A stretch of 64,000 nucleotides of DNA from Ornithodoros turicata (taxonomy: Eukaryota > Arthropoda > Arachnida > Ixodida > Argasidae). Under the pieces are notes generated by a model. It was not told where the DNA came from, did no database searches, and saw only the letters and a list, made by a program, of their open reading frames with translations. A program made the translations under genes and the position numbers. This document shows positions 45,601 through 56,445 of this stretch, piece by piece. The stretch is from assembly GCF_037126465.1 (NCBI RefSeq), contig NC_088209.1:11788052-11852051 (forward strand), written 5' to 3'. Every line of letters begins with the position of its first letter. Positions within the stretch are counted from its first letter, which is position 1.

Positions 45601-45851
45601 CACTCTTAATAAATGAACTTCACCGCGTAGCACGCTCCTAGCCAACCATCACCTCGAACGATATCGTTATCTGCCCCGATTTGTTGGAAACGGGGGGCGT
45701 ACGCCTTTTTTTGTGACACTTATGCAGTTCATAATTGTCACAAAATTGGCGTACGCCTCCCGTTTCCAACAAATCAGGGGAGAGAACGTTGTCATTCGAG
45801 ATGATGGTTGGCTAGGAGCGTGCTATGCGGTGAAATTCTTTTTTAAGAGTG
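45601..45851. mobile_element. Family F MITE, array copy 2
   Basis: 251 bp, begins CACTCTTAATAAATGAAC, with variant CCGCGTAGCACG and ACAAAATTGGCGTACGCC. TA on both sides. Confidence 0.93.
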
Positions 45852-45996
45852 TACGCTAACCATTGCCACGAATGATAGTGTTATCGCTTCTGATTCGAAG
45901 AGAGAAGGAGGCGTTCGCCTTTTTGCGTCGGTTTGCATATAGGATAATTAGAGGGCGGATCTCTAGGCAATAAATCGCATCGCATAAATCGTTCTA

Positions 45997-46247
45997 CACT
46001 CTTAATAAATGAACTTCACCGCGTAGCACGCTCCTAGCCAACCATCACCTCGAACGATATCGTTATCTGCCCCGATTTGTTGGAAACGGGGGGCGTACGC
46101 CTTTTTTTGTGACACTTATGCAGTTCATAATTGTCACAAAATTGGCGTACGCCTCCCGTTTCCAACAAATCAGGGGAGAGAACGTTGTCATTCGAGATGA
46201 TGGTTGGCTAGGAGCGTGCTATGCGGTGAAATTCTTTTTTAAGAGTG
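45997..46247. mobile_element. Family F MITE, array copy 3
   Basis: Same sequence as 45601-45851 by eye. Confidence 0.93.
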
Positions 46248-46392
46248 TACGCTAACCATTGCCACGAATGATAGTGTTATCGCTTCTGATTCGAAGAGAG
46301 AAGGAGGCGTTCGCCTTTTTGCGTCGGTTTGCATATAGGATAATTAGAGGGCGGATCTCTAGGCAATAAATCGCATCGCATAAATCGTTCTA

Positions 46393-46643
46393 CACTCTTA
46401 ATAAATGAACTTCACCGCGTAGCACGCTCCTAGCCAACCATCACCTCGAACGATATCGTTATCTGCCCCGATTTGTTGGAAACGGGGGGCGTACGCCTTT
46501 TTTTGTGACACTTATGCAGTTCATAATTGTCACAAAATTGGCGTACGCCTCCCGTTTCCAACAAATCAGGGGAGAGAACGTTGTCATTCGAGATGATGGT
46601 TGGCTAGGAGCGTGCTATGCGGTGAAATTCTTTTTTAAGAGTG
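46393..46643. mobile_element. Family F MITE, array copy 4
   Basis: Same sequence as 45601-45851 by eye. Confidence 0.93.
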
Positions 46644-46788
46644 TACGCTAACCATTGCCACGAATGATAGTGTTATCGCTTCTGATTCGAAGAGAGAAGG
46701 AGGCGTTCGCCTTTTTGCGTCGGTTTGCATATAGGATAATTAGAGGGCGGATCTCTAGGCAATAAATCGCATCGCATAAATCGTTCTA

Positions 46789-47154
46789 GGCCAGCCAACC
46801 GTATCGTTTTATCTTCGGATTGGATTGGTGGTGGCGGTGATGATAGTGAAAGGGCTCGCCGTTGTTCGGATTGGAAGGAATGTTGATACATAGAGCCTTT
46901 CTCAGCCTATCGGGAGACAGAGCGATACCATCAGCGATGATGATTGGCCTACTGCGTGCTATGCGGTCAAGAGGGCCCACCTGTTAGTGCCTAAAAATGT
47001 GCTAATGATAACTGACACACAAAGACCCCTCTCTCTCTCTTCGAATCTGAAGCGATAACCCTATCGTTCGGTTCTGTTTCCAGAGTGTAAGGGACCTTTT
47101 GGTTACAGTGACATCGAATGCTATAGTAGAAACGGCATCACTTTAAGAACGTAG
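46789..47154. other. Repeat debris
   Basis: 46826-46880 is an antisense SINE tail scrap ('gtgaaagggctcgccgttgt'). 47046-47146 ('cgttcggttctgtttccaga' to 'cggcatcactttaagaa') is a partial copy of the 289-bp unit at 47.8-48.4 kb. Confidence 0.6.
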
Positions 47155-47566
47155 ATGGGTAGAAATCCAGCGAACCGGTAGAGATGTAGGAAGGGAGTTG
47201 CCTCAGGACAGAAGCCGCCGATATTTCGAACAGATACTGTTCTTCCTCTGGGCACCGTCCTCATCATTGGCATGGTATTTAAAGGGTTAGGTGTGACGTG
47301 TTTAAAGGTTCATGCGAATTGTGGGTCAACGGCCCGAAGGGAAGAAAGGTCCGTACGGGTTTTTACGGCGGGAGTGAATGGCTGCTTTGTTAGAGTGTGG
47401 AGGGGATTATGTGAACGTAGTGATCTAGGCTACAGACCGGTTGCAGAAAAATGGAAGGTTCACGAACACGTGGACGAAACGGGACAACAGGCAAGAATTC
47501 GCAAGCATAGCGAAAGATAAGGAGGTTAGTGGTTACGTGGGGAAAATTCCAGAACGAGCAATATTT
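47155..47566 (-). repeat. Inverted copy of the BEL 3' end
   Basis: Reverse complement of 1233-1607: it includes the last codons of the BEL frame (LVLEFSP) and the downstream flank. The plus-strand frame across it is an antisense shadow. It lies between two copies of 'atcactttaagaa' (about 47130-47142 and 47799-47812), as if it had split the 289-bp repeat. Confidence 0.78.
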
Positions 47567-47826
47567 TTTTTAAATATATATTTGTAATACAAAGTTGTGG
47601 CATGCAATAAAGAGAGCAGAAAGCAGTGGCCATGCAGAACATAACAGATGATAATGGAGGTAGATGGGAAAAGCATATTTTATTTGTGAAGTGTTTCTAG
47701 AGTGCCTTGTGATTTGTTGATACCGAACGGGTGAAGAGCGTTGAACTTGTATATGAGATAAGACTCCCTATCACGTCTGTCACGTGTGGATCACGTGTGG
47801 ATCACTTTAAGAAGGAACATTTGACA
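47567..47826. other. Unassigned AT-rich DNA
   Basis: No family recognised. Confidence 0.4.
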
Positions 47827-47828
47827 TG

Positions 47829-48040
47829 CACTCTTAAAAATGTACTTCACCGCATAGCACGCTCCTAGCCAACGATAAGCTCGAGTGATATCGTTATCTG
47901 ACCTGATTTGTTAGAAACGGGAGGGTACGCCTCTTTTATGGCAATTATGAACAGCATAAGTGTCACAGAAATGGCGTACGCCTCCCGTTTTCAACAAATC
48001 AAGGCAGATAACGATATCGTTCGGTTCTGTTTCCAGAGTG
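47829..48040. mobile_element. Family F MITE with replaced right end
   Basis: Left arm normal (TG before CACTCTTAAAAATGTAC). After GATAACGATATCGTTCGG the right arm switches to TTCTGTTTCCAGAGTG and TA, so it is a recombinant or diverged end. Confidence 0.8.
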
Positions 48041-48117
48041 TAAGGGACCTTTTGGTTACAGTGACATCGAATGCTATAGTAGAAACGGCATCACTTTAAG
48101 AAGGAACATTTGACATG

Positions 48118-48358
48118 CACTCTTAAAAATGTACTTCACCGCATAGCACGCTCCTAGCTAACGATAAGCTCGAGTGATATCGTTATCTGACCTGATTTGT
48201 TAGAAACGGGAGCGTGCGCCTCTTTTATGGCAATTATGAACAGCATAAGTGTCACAGAAAGGCGTACGCCTCCCGTTTTCAACAAATCAGGGCAGATAAC
48301 GATATCATTGGAGATGATGGTTGGCTAAGAGCGTGCTATGCGTTCATTTTTAAGAGCG
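48118..48358. mobile_element. Family F MITE
   Basis: Left end CACTCTTAAAAATGTAC, right end CATTTTTAAGAGCG; a few bases (GTGAAG) are missing from the right arm. Confidence 0.88.
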
Positions 48359-48540
48359 TAGGGGTTGTAAAATAATTCCAAAACGAGATCGCTATCATAG
48401 TGTGTGGCTGTGAGTTTCGAGAGTCTCATGCCACGAACGATAACCACTTTGTTTTAATGATTATGATGGCGATCGTGGTGTTCCATCTCAATGTAATTTA
48501 GTTGGTGAGACTCTCAGTAAGAACCGAGATCCTACGATGT

Positions 48541-48690
48541 CCAAAAAAAAAAAGGGGGGGGGGGGGCTATGTTCATCAGCAAAGAAAAAGAAAACGGGAG
48601 GGAAGTTTAGCCTGCGCTACGACGGCTTGCTATTCTGATTTAAAAACAACAACAAAGAAATCACAAAGATTAAAATAAAACAAGGAGGAA
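48541..48690 (+). repeat. Retroposon tail with G-run
   Basis: A-run, G-run, CTATGTTCATCAGC, then GAAAACGGGAGGGAAGTTTA and CGACGGCTTGCTATTCTG: the same tail as 24361-24492. Confidence 0.65.
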
Positions 48691-50112
48691 ATGGTTAGCA
48701 GGGCTTCCAGGGCAGAGCGCTGGCGGGCCGGAAATGACCATGGACCAAGCTATTTTATCATAGTGAGAGGGGGGCGAGAGCGTGATCCTCAAATGTTTGG
48801 AGCACAGACAATGGAGAAGGATATGTTCTGTATTTTCCAGAGCCCTGTAGTGACGGACTAGATGCTCGGGCTTGTTCCATCATGGGTCCTGGTGTGGCTT
48901 ATGGTGTTTTATTAGTGACGGTCTCTTGGAAAGTCGACTTGTCGCTAGTGGTAACCACGTTGAGCCGCAGAACTAATGCAGCGTCCCGACTAGAGGCATT
49001 TCGGCATTCAGAAAGCGAACGCTGGATACGATCTGCACGTACAGGTGTGGAAAGAATATCAGTTGTTCATCGGTGGGTATAGCTATAGAGGTGCTATGCG
49101 GGGGTAACCCCTTATTCGCCGAAGATCTCTTTTCTTGCTGGGCAAAGTTATTAAATCATACGAGCACACGCACGAATACACGCACTGTTTATACACGTGG
49201 CACTGGTTACACAGACAGACGCTATATTTACAATGATTCTGGTGATTGTTTGTGAAAGACACAAAACCCCATGTAAACACGTAATGCGTCTCTAGGAAAG
49301 TTCTGTTCTTACAGTGCAGCTGCAGGGCGTATAGTTTATCCGTTTATGGTATCTTCGCATAAATCTGTCCATCCAGCCCCGCGTATCAATTACCCTCAAT
49401 ACAGCCACGTAGCCTATACATGACGTTGTCTCGTCTCTCACCTTTTCGTGTCTACTGCCACAAAGACGGCGTCCAACGCGGAGGGTCTCAGTCTGACCCG
49501 TCTCTATCAATCAATTTGCAGGGATGCGTATATCTCTTGTCCTCTATCCTGTATACTGCACTCCGAAGCCCTATTTTGCTGAGCGCATCAAAGGCCGTTT
49601 GCAGGTGGTTAAGCGCCTCTCTAGGCATTATTATGAACCCCCGGCTGGGAGGGATGAGATTCGTAATCCCATTCATTGGTGTTGCGCACAGATTTTACGG
49701 AGCTCGTCCCATCGTGACTAAGAAAGTTATCGCGGCTCGCTAACTCTGAATAACGGGATGAGTTCTATAGCGACAGATCGGGGTGTCGCGACGCCACCTT
49801 TTGTTGAACAATTGCAGTGGCTGTGGGATACGGACGAGGTGCGCGGTGGTTGGTTCTGTGAGTAGGACGTATACGTCACGTGAAGTTGTTCGTCCGAATT
49901 CATTTGTTGAGCTTGTCATATCTTGGATAGCGGTCATCTTTATATTATCTTCCCAAGTGGATCGCTGTCGTACCGCGTGTTCGCACGAACGACATTCCCA
50001 GAAATACACCAGAGGGAGAGGGGAAATACGTCACACCTTCCTTCTCTTACTCTATAGCACTCGAAGGTCGGAATGATGCGGTTCTCTTCCTTCTCCTTCT
50101 TCTTCAGCCAGG
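48691..50112. other. Unassigned DNA
   Basis: Several frames of 60-107 codons overlap at 49420-50010 on both strands, with no recognised family and no splice context. Nothing else seen. Confidence 0.35.
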
Positions 50113-50149
50113 GGGGGGGGGGGGGGGCATTCGGTTCTTTTTCTTGGTT

Positions 50150-50247
50150 TGTTGAAAACGGGAGGCTTTTTTCTTCTCTTCTTCTTCTTTTTGACACTTG
50201 TCCAAAATTTTCCAAAAAGGCGTACGCCTCCTGTTTTCTCTGGGTCA
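50150..50247. mobile_element. Family F remnant
   Basis: 'tttgttgaaaacgggaggct' and 'aaaaaggcgtacgcctcctg' flank a CT-rich expansion that replaces the centre. Confidence 0.65.
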
Positions 50248-50251
50248 GCTA

Positions 50252-50613
50252 CACTCTAAAAACAGGTGGTGGTGGTGGTGGTGATGGTGAAAGGGCTTGC
50301 CGTTGTCGGCCTCACGTATGTGGGCAACGTCACGACAGACGCCCTGGGAAATGTGCGTCCTGGGCCGACTTCTAGGGGAACTTCACCGCATAGCACGCTG
50401 CACGCCAACCATTGTCACGAATGATAGTGTTATCGCTCGTGATTGGAAGACAAAGGGGGGCGTAGGCCTTTTTGTGGCGGTTTTCACATATTCAAATTGC
50501 CACAAAAAGGCGTACGTCCCCCTCGATCTTCGAATCAGAAGTGATAACCCTATAATTAGAGGGGATTGGTTGTCGCACAGCGTGCTATGCGGTGGAGTTC
50601 TGTTTTTAGAGTG
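50252..50613. mobile_element. F-related MITE holding a SINE fragment
   Basis: Ends CACTCTAAAAACAG and CTGTTTTTAGAGTG, flanked by TA (50250-50251 and 50614-50615). Body GAACTTCACCGCATAGCACG then CGAATGATAGTGTTATCGCT, the same subfamily as the spacer in the 45-46 kb array. The left arm is interrupted at about 50266-50380 by an antisense SINE with (GGT)n. Confidence 0.88.
50266..50380 (-). repeat. SINE 3' part in MITE arm
   Basis: GGTGGTGGTGG then GAAAGGGCTTGCCGTTGTCG and GTCCTGGGCCGACTTCTAGG, as at 14043-14158. The two insertions occupy the same place in two related MITEs. Confidence 0.72.
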
Positions 50614-50653
50614 TAGAAGGCAGAAGGATACGATTCTCAATCACAGTTGGGCA

Positions 50654-51703
50654 CACTCTCAGAAAAAAAGGGTGGAGCAGTTACGCCTTTTAGGACGTAA
50701 TAATTGTCGCATATGTTGTGCCTAAAATGTTGCAAAGTTCTACCTGCTAGCTACGAATGATAGAGCTGCCGCTTTTGATTCGGTAGGCGAGGAGGGCGTA
50801 CGCTTTCTTGTGGCAATTTGAATGTATGATAATTGATTGTACCACCCTTTTACAGCCTTTATCAGAAGCTGTGTTGACCTTGGTGGTAACTATACAGGGT
50901 GTTTCAGTTAAATCCCCGGGCTAAATAATTCGCGAACCGGTGCACCAATCGAATAACTTTCTTTTTTACAAGTATCTGTCCAATACCGCCTACAAGATGC
51001 GCACCGCGTGAATGAGCGGGAGGCGCTCATTATTTAAATAAAAATGCAAATGAGTTTCGTAAAAAAGCGTAACTTCTAAAGCAGGGCGCTGTCGGTATTA
51101 AAATGGGTACTACCCCTTTTGGGACCTTCAGTGGACACCTTTCAGAGAAAAATCTGCCACCGAAGCGGGTCATTTGTTGCAGTAATTAATTGGTTTCGGT
51201 TTACGTATTTTTGTCGCGGCTGGTCGCGGCGAAGCGCAAAAGGACGTAATTCATTGGTGTAATTCATTGGTGTAAGGACGTAATTCATTGATGGATAAGG
51301 GAGTGAAAGAGCGTCTTTTTGCGCTTCGCCGCGACCAGCCGCGACAAAAATACGTAAACCGAAACCAATTAATTACTGCAACAAATGACCCGCTTCGGTG
51401 GCAGCTTTTTCTCTGAAAGGTGTCCACTGAAGGTCCCAAAAGGGGTAGTACCCATTTTAATACCGACAGCGCCCTGCTTTAGAAGTCACCCTTTTTTACG
51501 AAACTCATTTGCGTTTTTATTTAAATAATGAGCGCCTCCCGCTCATTCACGCGGTGCGCATCTTGTAGGCGGTATTGGACAGATACTTGTAAAAAAGAAA
51601 GTTATTCGATTGGTGCACCGGTTCGCGAATTATTTAGCCCGGGGATTTAACTGAAACACCCTGTATATGATGCCACCTCTTCACACCCTTTTTCCTTAGA
51701 GTG
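50654..51703. mobile_element. CACTC-ended element carrying a large palindrome
   Basis: Ends CACTCTCAGAAAAAAAGGGTG-like and CACCCTTTTTCCTTAGAGTG, flanked by CA (50652-50653 and 51704-51705). Without the nested palindrome it is about 280 bp. Termini resemble those of 33537-33826. Confidence 0.82.
50895..51663. mobile_element. 769-bp near-perfect palindrome element, TA target
   Basis: Two arms of 348 bp (50895-51242 and 51316-51663) pair almost base for base around a 73-bp centre with 'gtaattcattggtgtaattc' repeats. Ends CAGGGTGTTTCAGTTAAATC and complement, flanked by TA/TA. No transposase frame. It lies inside the element at 50654-51703. Confidence 0.93.
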
Positions 51704-53088
51704 CAGGATACGGTCGGCTCAGTCAATGTAGAGCTCTGCACGGACCGGCTCTTCCGGACCCGACCCTACCCGGACGCACCGAAAAATGGCCCGACCCGGT
51801 GACTCGGTGAATAGAGCGCGGCCTAGCATTTCCAGCCGTTACTTATGCGTTTCTACCGCTTTTCAAACAATCTATAAATACATTTATAAGAAGAGAAGAC
51901 AGGGCCACAAACGTACAAGAACTAACGGTTTAGAGGGCCAAGCGCATTGGATGTTTTCTCAGCGTCAAAGCGTCGCGCGTACGCCATGGCCTTGCACAGG
52001 CGGCGAAGAAACGCCAGCGAGGCGACCACCCGAAACGCATGGGACGCGTACGGAGCGAGTGACGCACGCCACTGTTGCTATATTCGTCGACCACAAATAT
52101 CTGTTAGAACGTGCCGATGCTCTTCTTTCCTGTGGTTCCTGCGTTCCTTCATTCCAGATACCATTAAAATGTTCACGTAAATTTAGTGTGATGGATAATG
52201 TCCCAAAAATTTATGCGAGCTGCTCATACGCCAACTTGTCTGTCGCACGACGGCCATGGTTCTGTCTACCTCTCGGAAAACGCGCCCAGACGCGCGCGAA
52301 TATCTGTAGTCAACAGATTCCGGCGTAGGCCCTCCGCGGGCGTTGAAAAACTGGTTTTTACGAAGTCACACGCACGCCGAGCGCGCGCGCGTCCTGAAAA
52401 CGTCGGAAAAAACGCTCCATGCGTTTAGCCGTTAACAGCGCAACAGTACGAGAGCTAATTAAATCCAGAACGTACGCGGGCAAGCGAGGGCAACCTCCAT
52501 GGAGCGAATGTACAGCGAAAAAGCTGCGAACTTCGCTCAGCGTCGGACGCCCTGCGCGAGGCGTCAAAAATTTGAGCGTCCGCAGCCAATTTGCCCATGC
52601 CACATATTTTCGCCCAGCGTCCGCGATTCCGGAAGCGTCAACTGCAGATGAACCAATCAAAGTGCTCTTCCGCTATGAATCTACGCCAGATCGCCTGCAC
52701 GTGGTCCTTCTTGCAACAGGATGCTGTCGTCTGCTCGCTGTTTCGCCAACTGCATCGTTAGAATGTGAGGCATTCTCTGCCAAGAAACATGTTTTCCTTT
52801 CGCAGTAGTGGATATGCCTTTCAGTACGTTACTGGGCGCATCTTTTCAGACAGTTGTTGGATTTAGTTGCAAAATTTGTGACATTAAATGCACTTTTTGG
52901 AGCAATTGATTTCACTAAGCTTTCACCTTATACCCTGGCAACAGTGACATCACAGCATGACTTCCCGACGCCGTCCGCTGGTTTTTCGCTCCATGGAGCT
53001 GGTGCCGGCGAACAACTGGCGGCGGAACGCGCGTGGCATTCAGCCGCGCGAACTTCCTTGCAAAAATTCGCTCCATGGAGGTTGCCCT

Positions 53089-53390
53089 GCGTTTACACGA
53101 ACTCGACAGCAGCGGGTTAAGTTGAACTGTGGAGTTAACTGGTCCGTGTAAACGCTGTCGGGTTGACTGTGTGTCGTGTCGAGTTGAGTCAACCCGATAG
53201 CAAGGGGTGGGTTGACGCTCTAGACTCGACGGGCGAAGTGCATGTAAACGCGATCGAGTCGAGTTTGCCGGAACCGAGGAACAGTGGGATCGAGTACAAC
53301 CTCCCATCCCACGATACTCTACATTCTGTCGACAGTAGCTCTGTACGATACAAACTTGATCCGCTCTGTCGAGTTCATGTAAACGCCGCT
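53089..53390. mobile_element. 302-bp inverted-repeat element
   Basis: GCGTTTACACGAACTCGAC at 53089 and its near-complement ending 53390, with further TGTAAACGC / TCGAGT motifs between. Target duplication not resolved. Confidence 0.6.
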
Positions 53391-53440
53391 ATGGTTACAC
53401 TGCAAGTTTTTGTGGAGGTAGAGGTATGGTAGAGGATGTA

Positions 53441-54523
53441 TGAGGGGCGTTCAAGTCAAACCGGAACTTTTCATTTTTCGCAAAAGTAAAATGAACTTAC
53501 AGGCGAGAAATTAGTTTTATTTTTCGACGTAATCTCCAGCTGCACTAATGCACTTGTCCCAGCGTTTCACGAGGGCTTGGATGCCAGCAGCGTAGAAATC
53601 CTTACCGGCGCGTAGCAGCCATGATCGGACTGCATTCTTGACCTCGTCGTCGCAGCTGAACTGGCGGCCCCCAAGGAACGTCTTCAGTGGCCCGAAGAGA
53701 TGGAAATCGCTGGGGGGCGAGGTCTGGACTGTAAGGGGGATGTGGCAGCAACTCTCAGCCAAGTTCCTGTAAGGTGCGTGTCGTGAGATGCGCGATATGC
53801 GGGCGTGCATTGTCCTGTAGGAGAAGGACTCCTTTCGTGATGAGGCCGGCCGCTTTTGCTTCAGCGCCTTATGACATTCCTGGGAACCTGGCAGTAATAT
53901 GCACTATTGATGGTCTGGGCAGAAAATCAACATGAGCAAAGCCAGCCTTGTCCCAGAAAACTCTGGAAGAACGTTGTATGTTGCCTCATGATCCAACGGG
54001 AACTAACTTTCCGAAACTGGTGTTCATGAATGATAGTGTTCAACGTTCCCGCAGAAATGTCCGTCTTTCAAGCCAGTTCGAGACATGTTATCCGTCGGTC
54101 CCTGAGGAGCAGGCGCGCCACAAGTTGGATGTTCTCAGGAACTCTCACACAGGGCTCTGAGCAGCCCCGACCGGGATCGTCCTGCACTGACGTACGGCCG
54201 TCTCGGGACCGTTTCCACCAATCAAACGCTTTACTGCGGCTAAGTGCATCGTGGCCATACTGAGCCTGAAGTCTTCTGTGAATTTCAGATGACTTTACGC
54301 CTTCATTCACGAGGAACTTCATGACAATTCGCTGTTCGATGTGCGCGCTCACCTCGTTGTCGGCCATCTTGTCCAGCACGTGTCTTCTCTTTTGCACAAA
54401 CTTTGGACCACCACGTGGTGAACGCGGAGGCCTGTCGCGTGTGAAAATGACGAAAAAGAAGTAGCGCGAGCCATTTGTACACTCAGGAGACAGAAAGTCC
54501 CGGTTTGACTGGAACACCCCTCG
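53441..54523 (-). mobile_element. mariner element, deleted and decayed
   Basis: Terminal repeats TGAGGGGCGTTCAAGTCAAA and (complement) CGAGGGGTGTTCCAGTCAAA, flanked by TA (53439-53440 and 54524-54525). 1083 bp against about 1.3 kb for a full mariner. Inserted in hAT-J. Confidence 0.95.
53517..54367 (-). pseudogene. mariner transposase relic
   Basis: Likely start MADNEVSAHIEQRIVMKF at 54367. The N-terminal helix-turn-helix region runs through FLVNEGVKSSEIHRRL and SRSKAFDWWKRSRDGRTS (54360-54200). Then RRITCLELA, a break, and SAGTLNTIIHE (about 54050). Part of the catalytic core, including the first Asp, is missing around 53960. DNARPHIAH, with the second Asp, is readable near 53800-53830, and HLFGPLKTFLGGRQF, then RWDKCISAAGDYVEK and a stop, close the protein (53700-53517). 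In the family a DD34D core cuts and joins DNA at TA. Deletion, frameshifts and stops make this copy inactive. Confidence 0.9.
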
Positions 54524-55273
54524 TAGTTGACAAACTCATTCTCCCAGTCTCTACCCGTCTCACCTAGCTTTGCGAACGTGATTTTTGAAACATGTGAGGA
54601 GTCAGGAGTCCATAGGCGCCGACTGCGGGCGGGCTTGGGGGCCCGAGTCCCTCCGGAACTTTCCCAGGGGGGGGGGGGGGGCAGGCCCCCTCCGGGAAGT
54701 CTACCCAGCTGACACTTCAGATGAAAGTTTCGAGGAATATCCTAAGAATCGCGTGTTTCATGCGAGTGATCATGATGATAATCCTGTAAAAGTTTGGCTC
54801 ACAACATCGCAACAAGGAATTCCGAACACCCTACCCGACCTCTCTGCATGAAAGGGGATGGGGACGTTGTTCCCCGGCCCCCTCCGGCAGATTGAAAACT
54901 CTTCGCGTAAATGGTCAGTATGCCAATGTGAAGTGCCTTTGAGAAGGCTCTATAGAGGGTCGAGTCATACGCAAAATCTCCTCCGCTCGTTTTTTTTTTT
55001 TTTTTTTTTTTTTGCAAATATATGTGCAGTAATGACGCAAGCAGGTGATAATATGCGCTAATAGTCCTGCATTGTTTGGAATAAGCTGCATAACCAGGCC
55101 GAGAGAGACTCTCGGAAACGTGTTTGTCGGCCCGGCCCCGGCACGGCCCGTGGTGCTGGCGTATTTTATCGGCCCGGTCTCGGCACGACCCGGAGAACAG
55201 GGCAAATAAGAAGGCCGGCCCAGCCCGCGAGCCGGGTCGGGGGCCCGGTTCCGTACAGGGCTCTAAGGCAATG

Positions 55274-56304
55274 TTAGCTCAGGCTGTGGCAATCAGGGCA
55301 CTGTTGGCTGATGGTATTATGCGTCGAAGTTATGTTTCAGCAGTGTAGCGGACGACGGGAAAACATACAGACGGTATCGTCTGCTAACTGCACAGCACCA
55401 ACAACTTGATTTGGTGGTTATAATTGGGCAGTTTTCTCGCCAGGGGCGATACTCTACCCCATTGCTTGTGGTAGTGTGGTGAAGTGCGCAGACCGCCACT
55501 TATACTTTCTAAACTGAGTAACTGGAACCGCAACTTAATCGCGTTTTACAACTGGAGAAATGGTGGCTTAAAAAATATGCAGATGGTAACTCCACAAATG
55601 TCAATACCTCTATCCCATAGCAATAAAAGCCGAATGATCAATGACCGTTTGAGATTGAACGAGAAATAAAGGAGAGACACCGAAATGTGAACAAGAAATA
55701 ACGTAAAGAGAAGAGGTAAACAAACAAGTTGAAACTGCTGCTGCGTGGGCGACAAAGTTCAAAACGACGAGGCCAGATGCTCGGACAACATTAAGTTTTC
55801 GCGCTGCATTCGACGAACGCGTTGCATATTGAGCAGAGGTCTGACGTTGCTGGACCAAGACACTGCCTCAGTATAGACGAAAATACGACGTTTAACTGCA
55901 TGGCTCCAAGTGAACGTGGCAATTATGGTGGTGAAGCATCATGAAGGGTGACGGAGCCGCAGCGTGCGACAGGGAGGTTGACTATACCGTGCTGCCACTG
56001 ACCCCTCATGTTCTCAGCGGACATACCCTTTGGGCAATACGATGTGGGGCAGCCAAGTCCGCCTGCTTATCGCTGGAATACACACCTGACCTGGCTCCCA
56101 CTGGAACGCAAGGAAGAGGCCCTCGTTGTACAACCTCCGCTGTATTGTTGTACAACCTCCACAGAAGTGGGCGTCGTCACGACTATAGCACAAAGCAAAC
56201 ACACTGATGGAGGATAGAGGATGAAGGTTGGAGATGCGTAGAGGGTGCATGAGTTCGCTGGGGAGAGCAAAGTGTTAGAGGGGTCGTCGATCAAGACGCG
56301 CCTC
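55274..56304. other. Unassigned DNA
   Basis: A minus-strand frame at 55610-55858 looks like retroelement-derived sequence but has no diagnostic motif. Nothing else seen. Confidence 0.35.
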
Positions 56305-56445
56305 CTCAACATGCTCCTATAGCCAACTATGATCCCGAATGTCATATTGTTGAAAAGGAGGTGAGTACTTTTCTTTGTTCTTCTTTTTTTTGCGTGTGTG
56401 TGTGGCCGTTATGCAATCGTGGGACTTGTCACAAAAAGCCGCGTG
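56305..56445. mobile_element. Family F remnant
   Basis: 'catgctcctatagccaacta', 'tgatcccgaatgtcat', 'ttgttgaaaaggagg' and later 'tgtcacaaaaagccg' keep F order with large gaps. Confidence 0.5.

Larger units (their letters stand above)
45165..46788 (+). repeat. 396-bp tandem array of F MITE plus spacer
   Basis: After a short left piece (45165-45206, ending GAACGCATACCACGCTC) four F copies alternate with four copies of a 145-bp spacer that starts TACGCTAACCATTGCCACGA and ends AAATCGTTC. Spacers begin at 45456, 45852, 46248 and 46644, exactly 396 bp apart. The last three spacers and last three F copies look identical by eye; the first spacer and first F differ at several sites. The array ends at 46788, where the spacer runs into sequence lacking F. 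Confidence 0.93.
47799..48360 (+). repeat. 289-bp tandem duplication containing F
   Basis: 'tcactttaagaaggaacatttgacatg' blocks and the following F start at 47829 recur at 48118, exactly 289 bp apart. The second unit has its normal F right arm. A third partial unit is at 47046-47146. Confidence 0.85.
51729..55265. mobile_element. Large hAT-type element (hAT-J)
   Basis: Ends TAGAGCTCTGCACGGACCGG (51729) and the complement of TAGAGCCCTGTACGGAACCG (55265). Flanks AGTCAATG (51721-51728) and AGGCAATG (55266-55273), an 8-bp duplication with one change. Subterminal zones are rich in CCCGACCCGG / CGGCCCGG. No transposase was recognised; it holds a mariner and a smaller inverted-repeat unit. Confidence 0.75.

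Noticed and set aside
45456..46788. CRISPR-like array of regular repeats
   Set aside because: The period is 396 bp, repeats and spacers are both identical between units, and the repeats are MITEs.
47272..47520. 82-codon plus-strand frame
   Set aside because: Antisense shadow of the BEL 3' end; the same text occurs opposite 1272-1481.
49488..50010. Minus-strand frames that might form a gene
   Set aside because: Interrupted by stops, overlapped by equally long plus-strand frames, no motif or splice support.
51786..52808. Long plus-strand frames inside hAT-J as transposase
   Set aside because: Arg-rich from GC-rich repeats; no hAT BED, DDE or dimerisation motif found on either strand.
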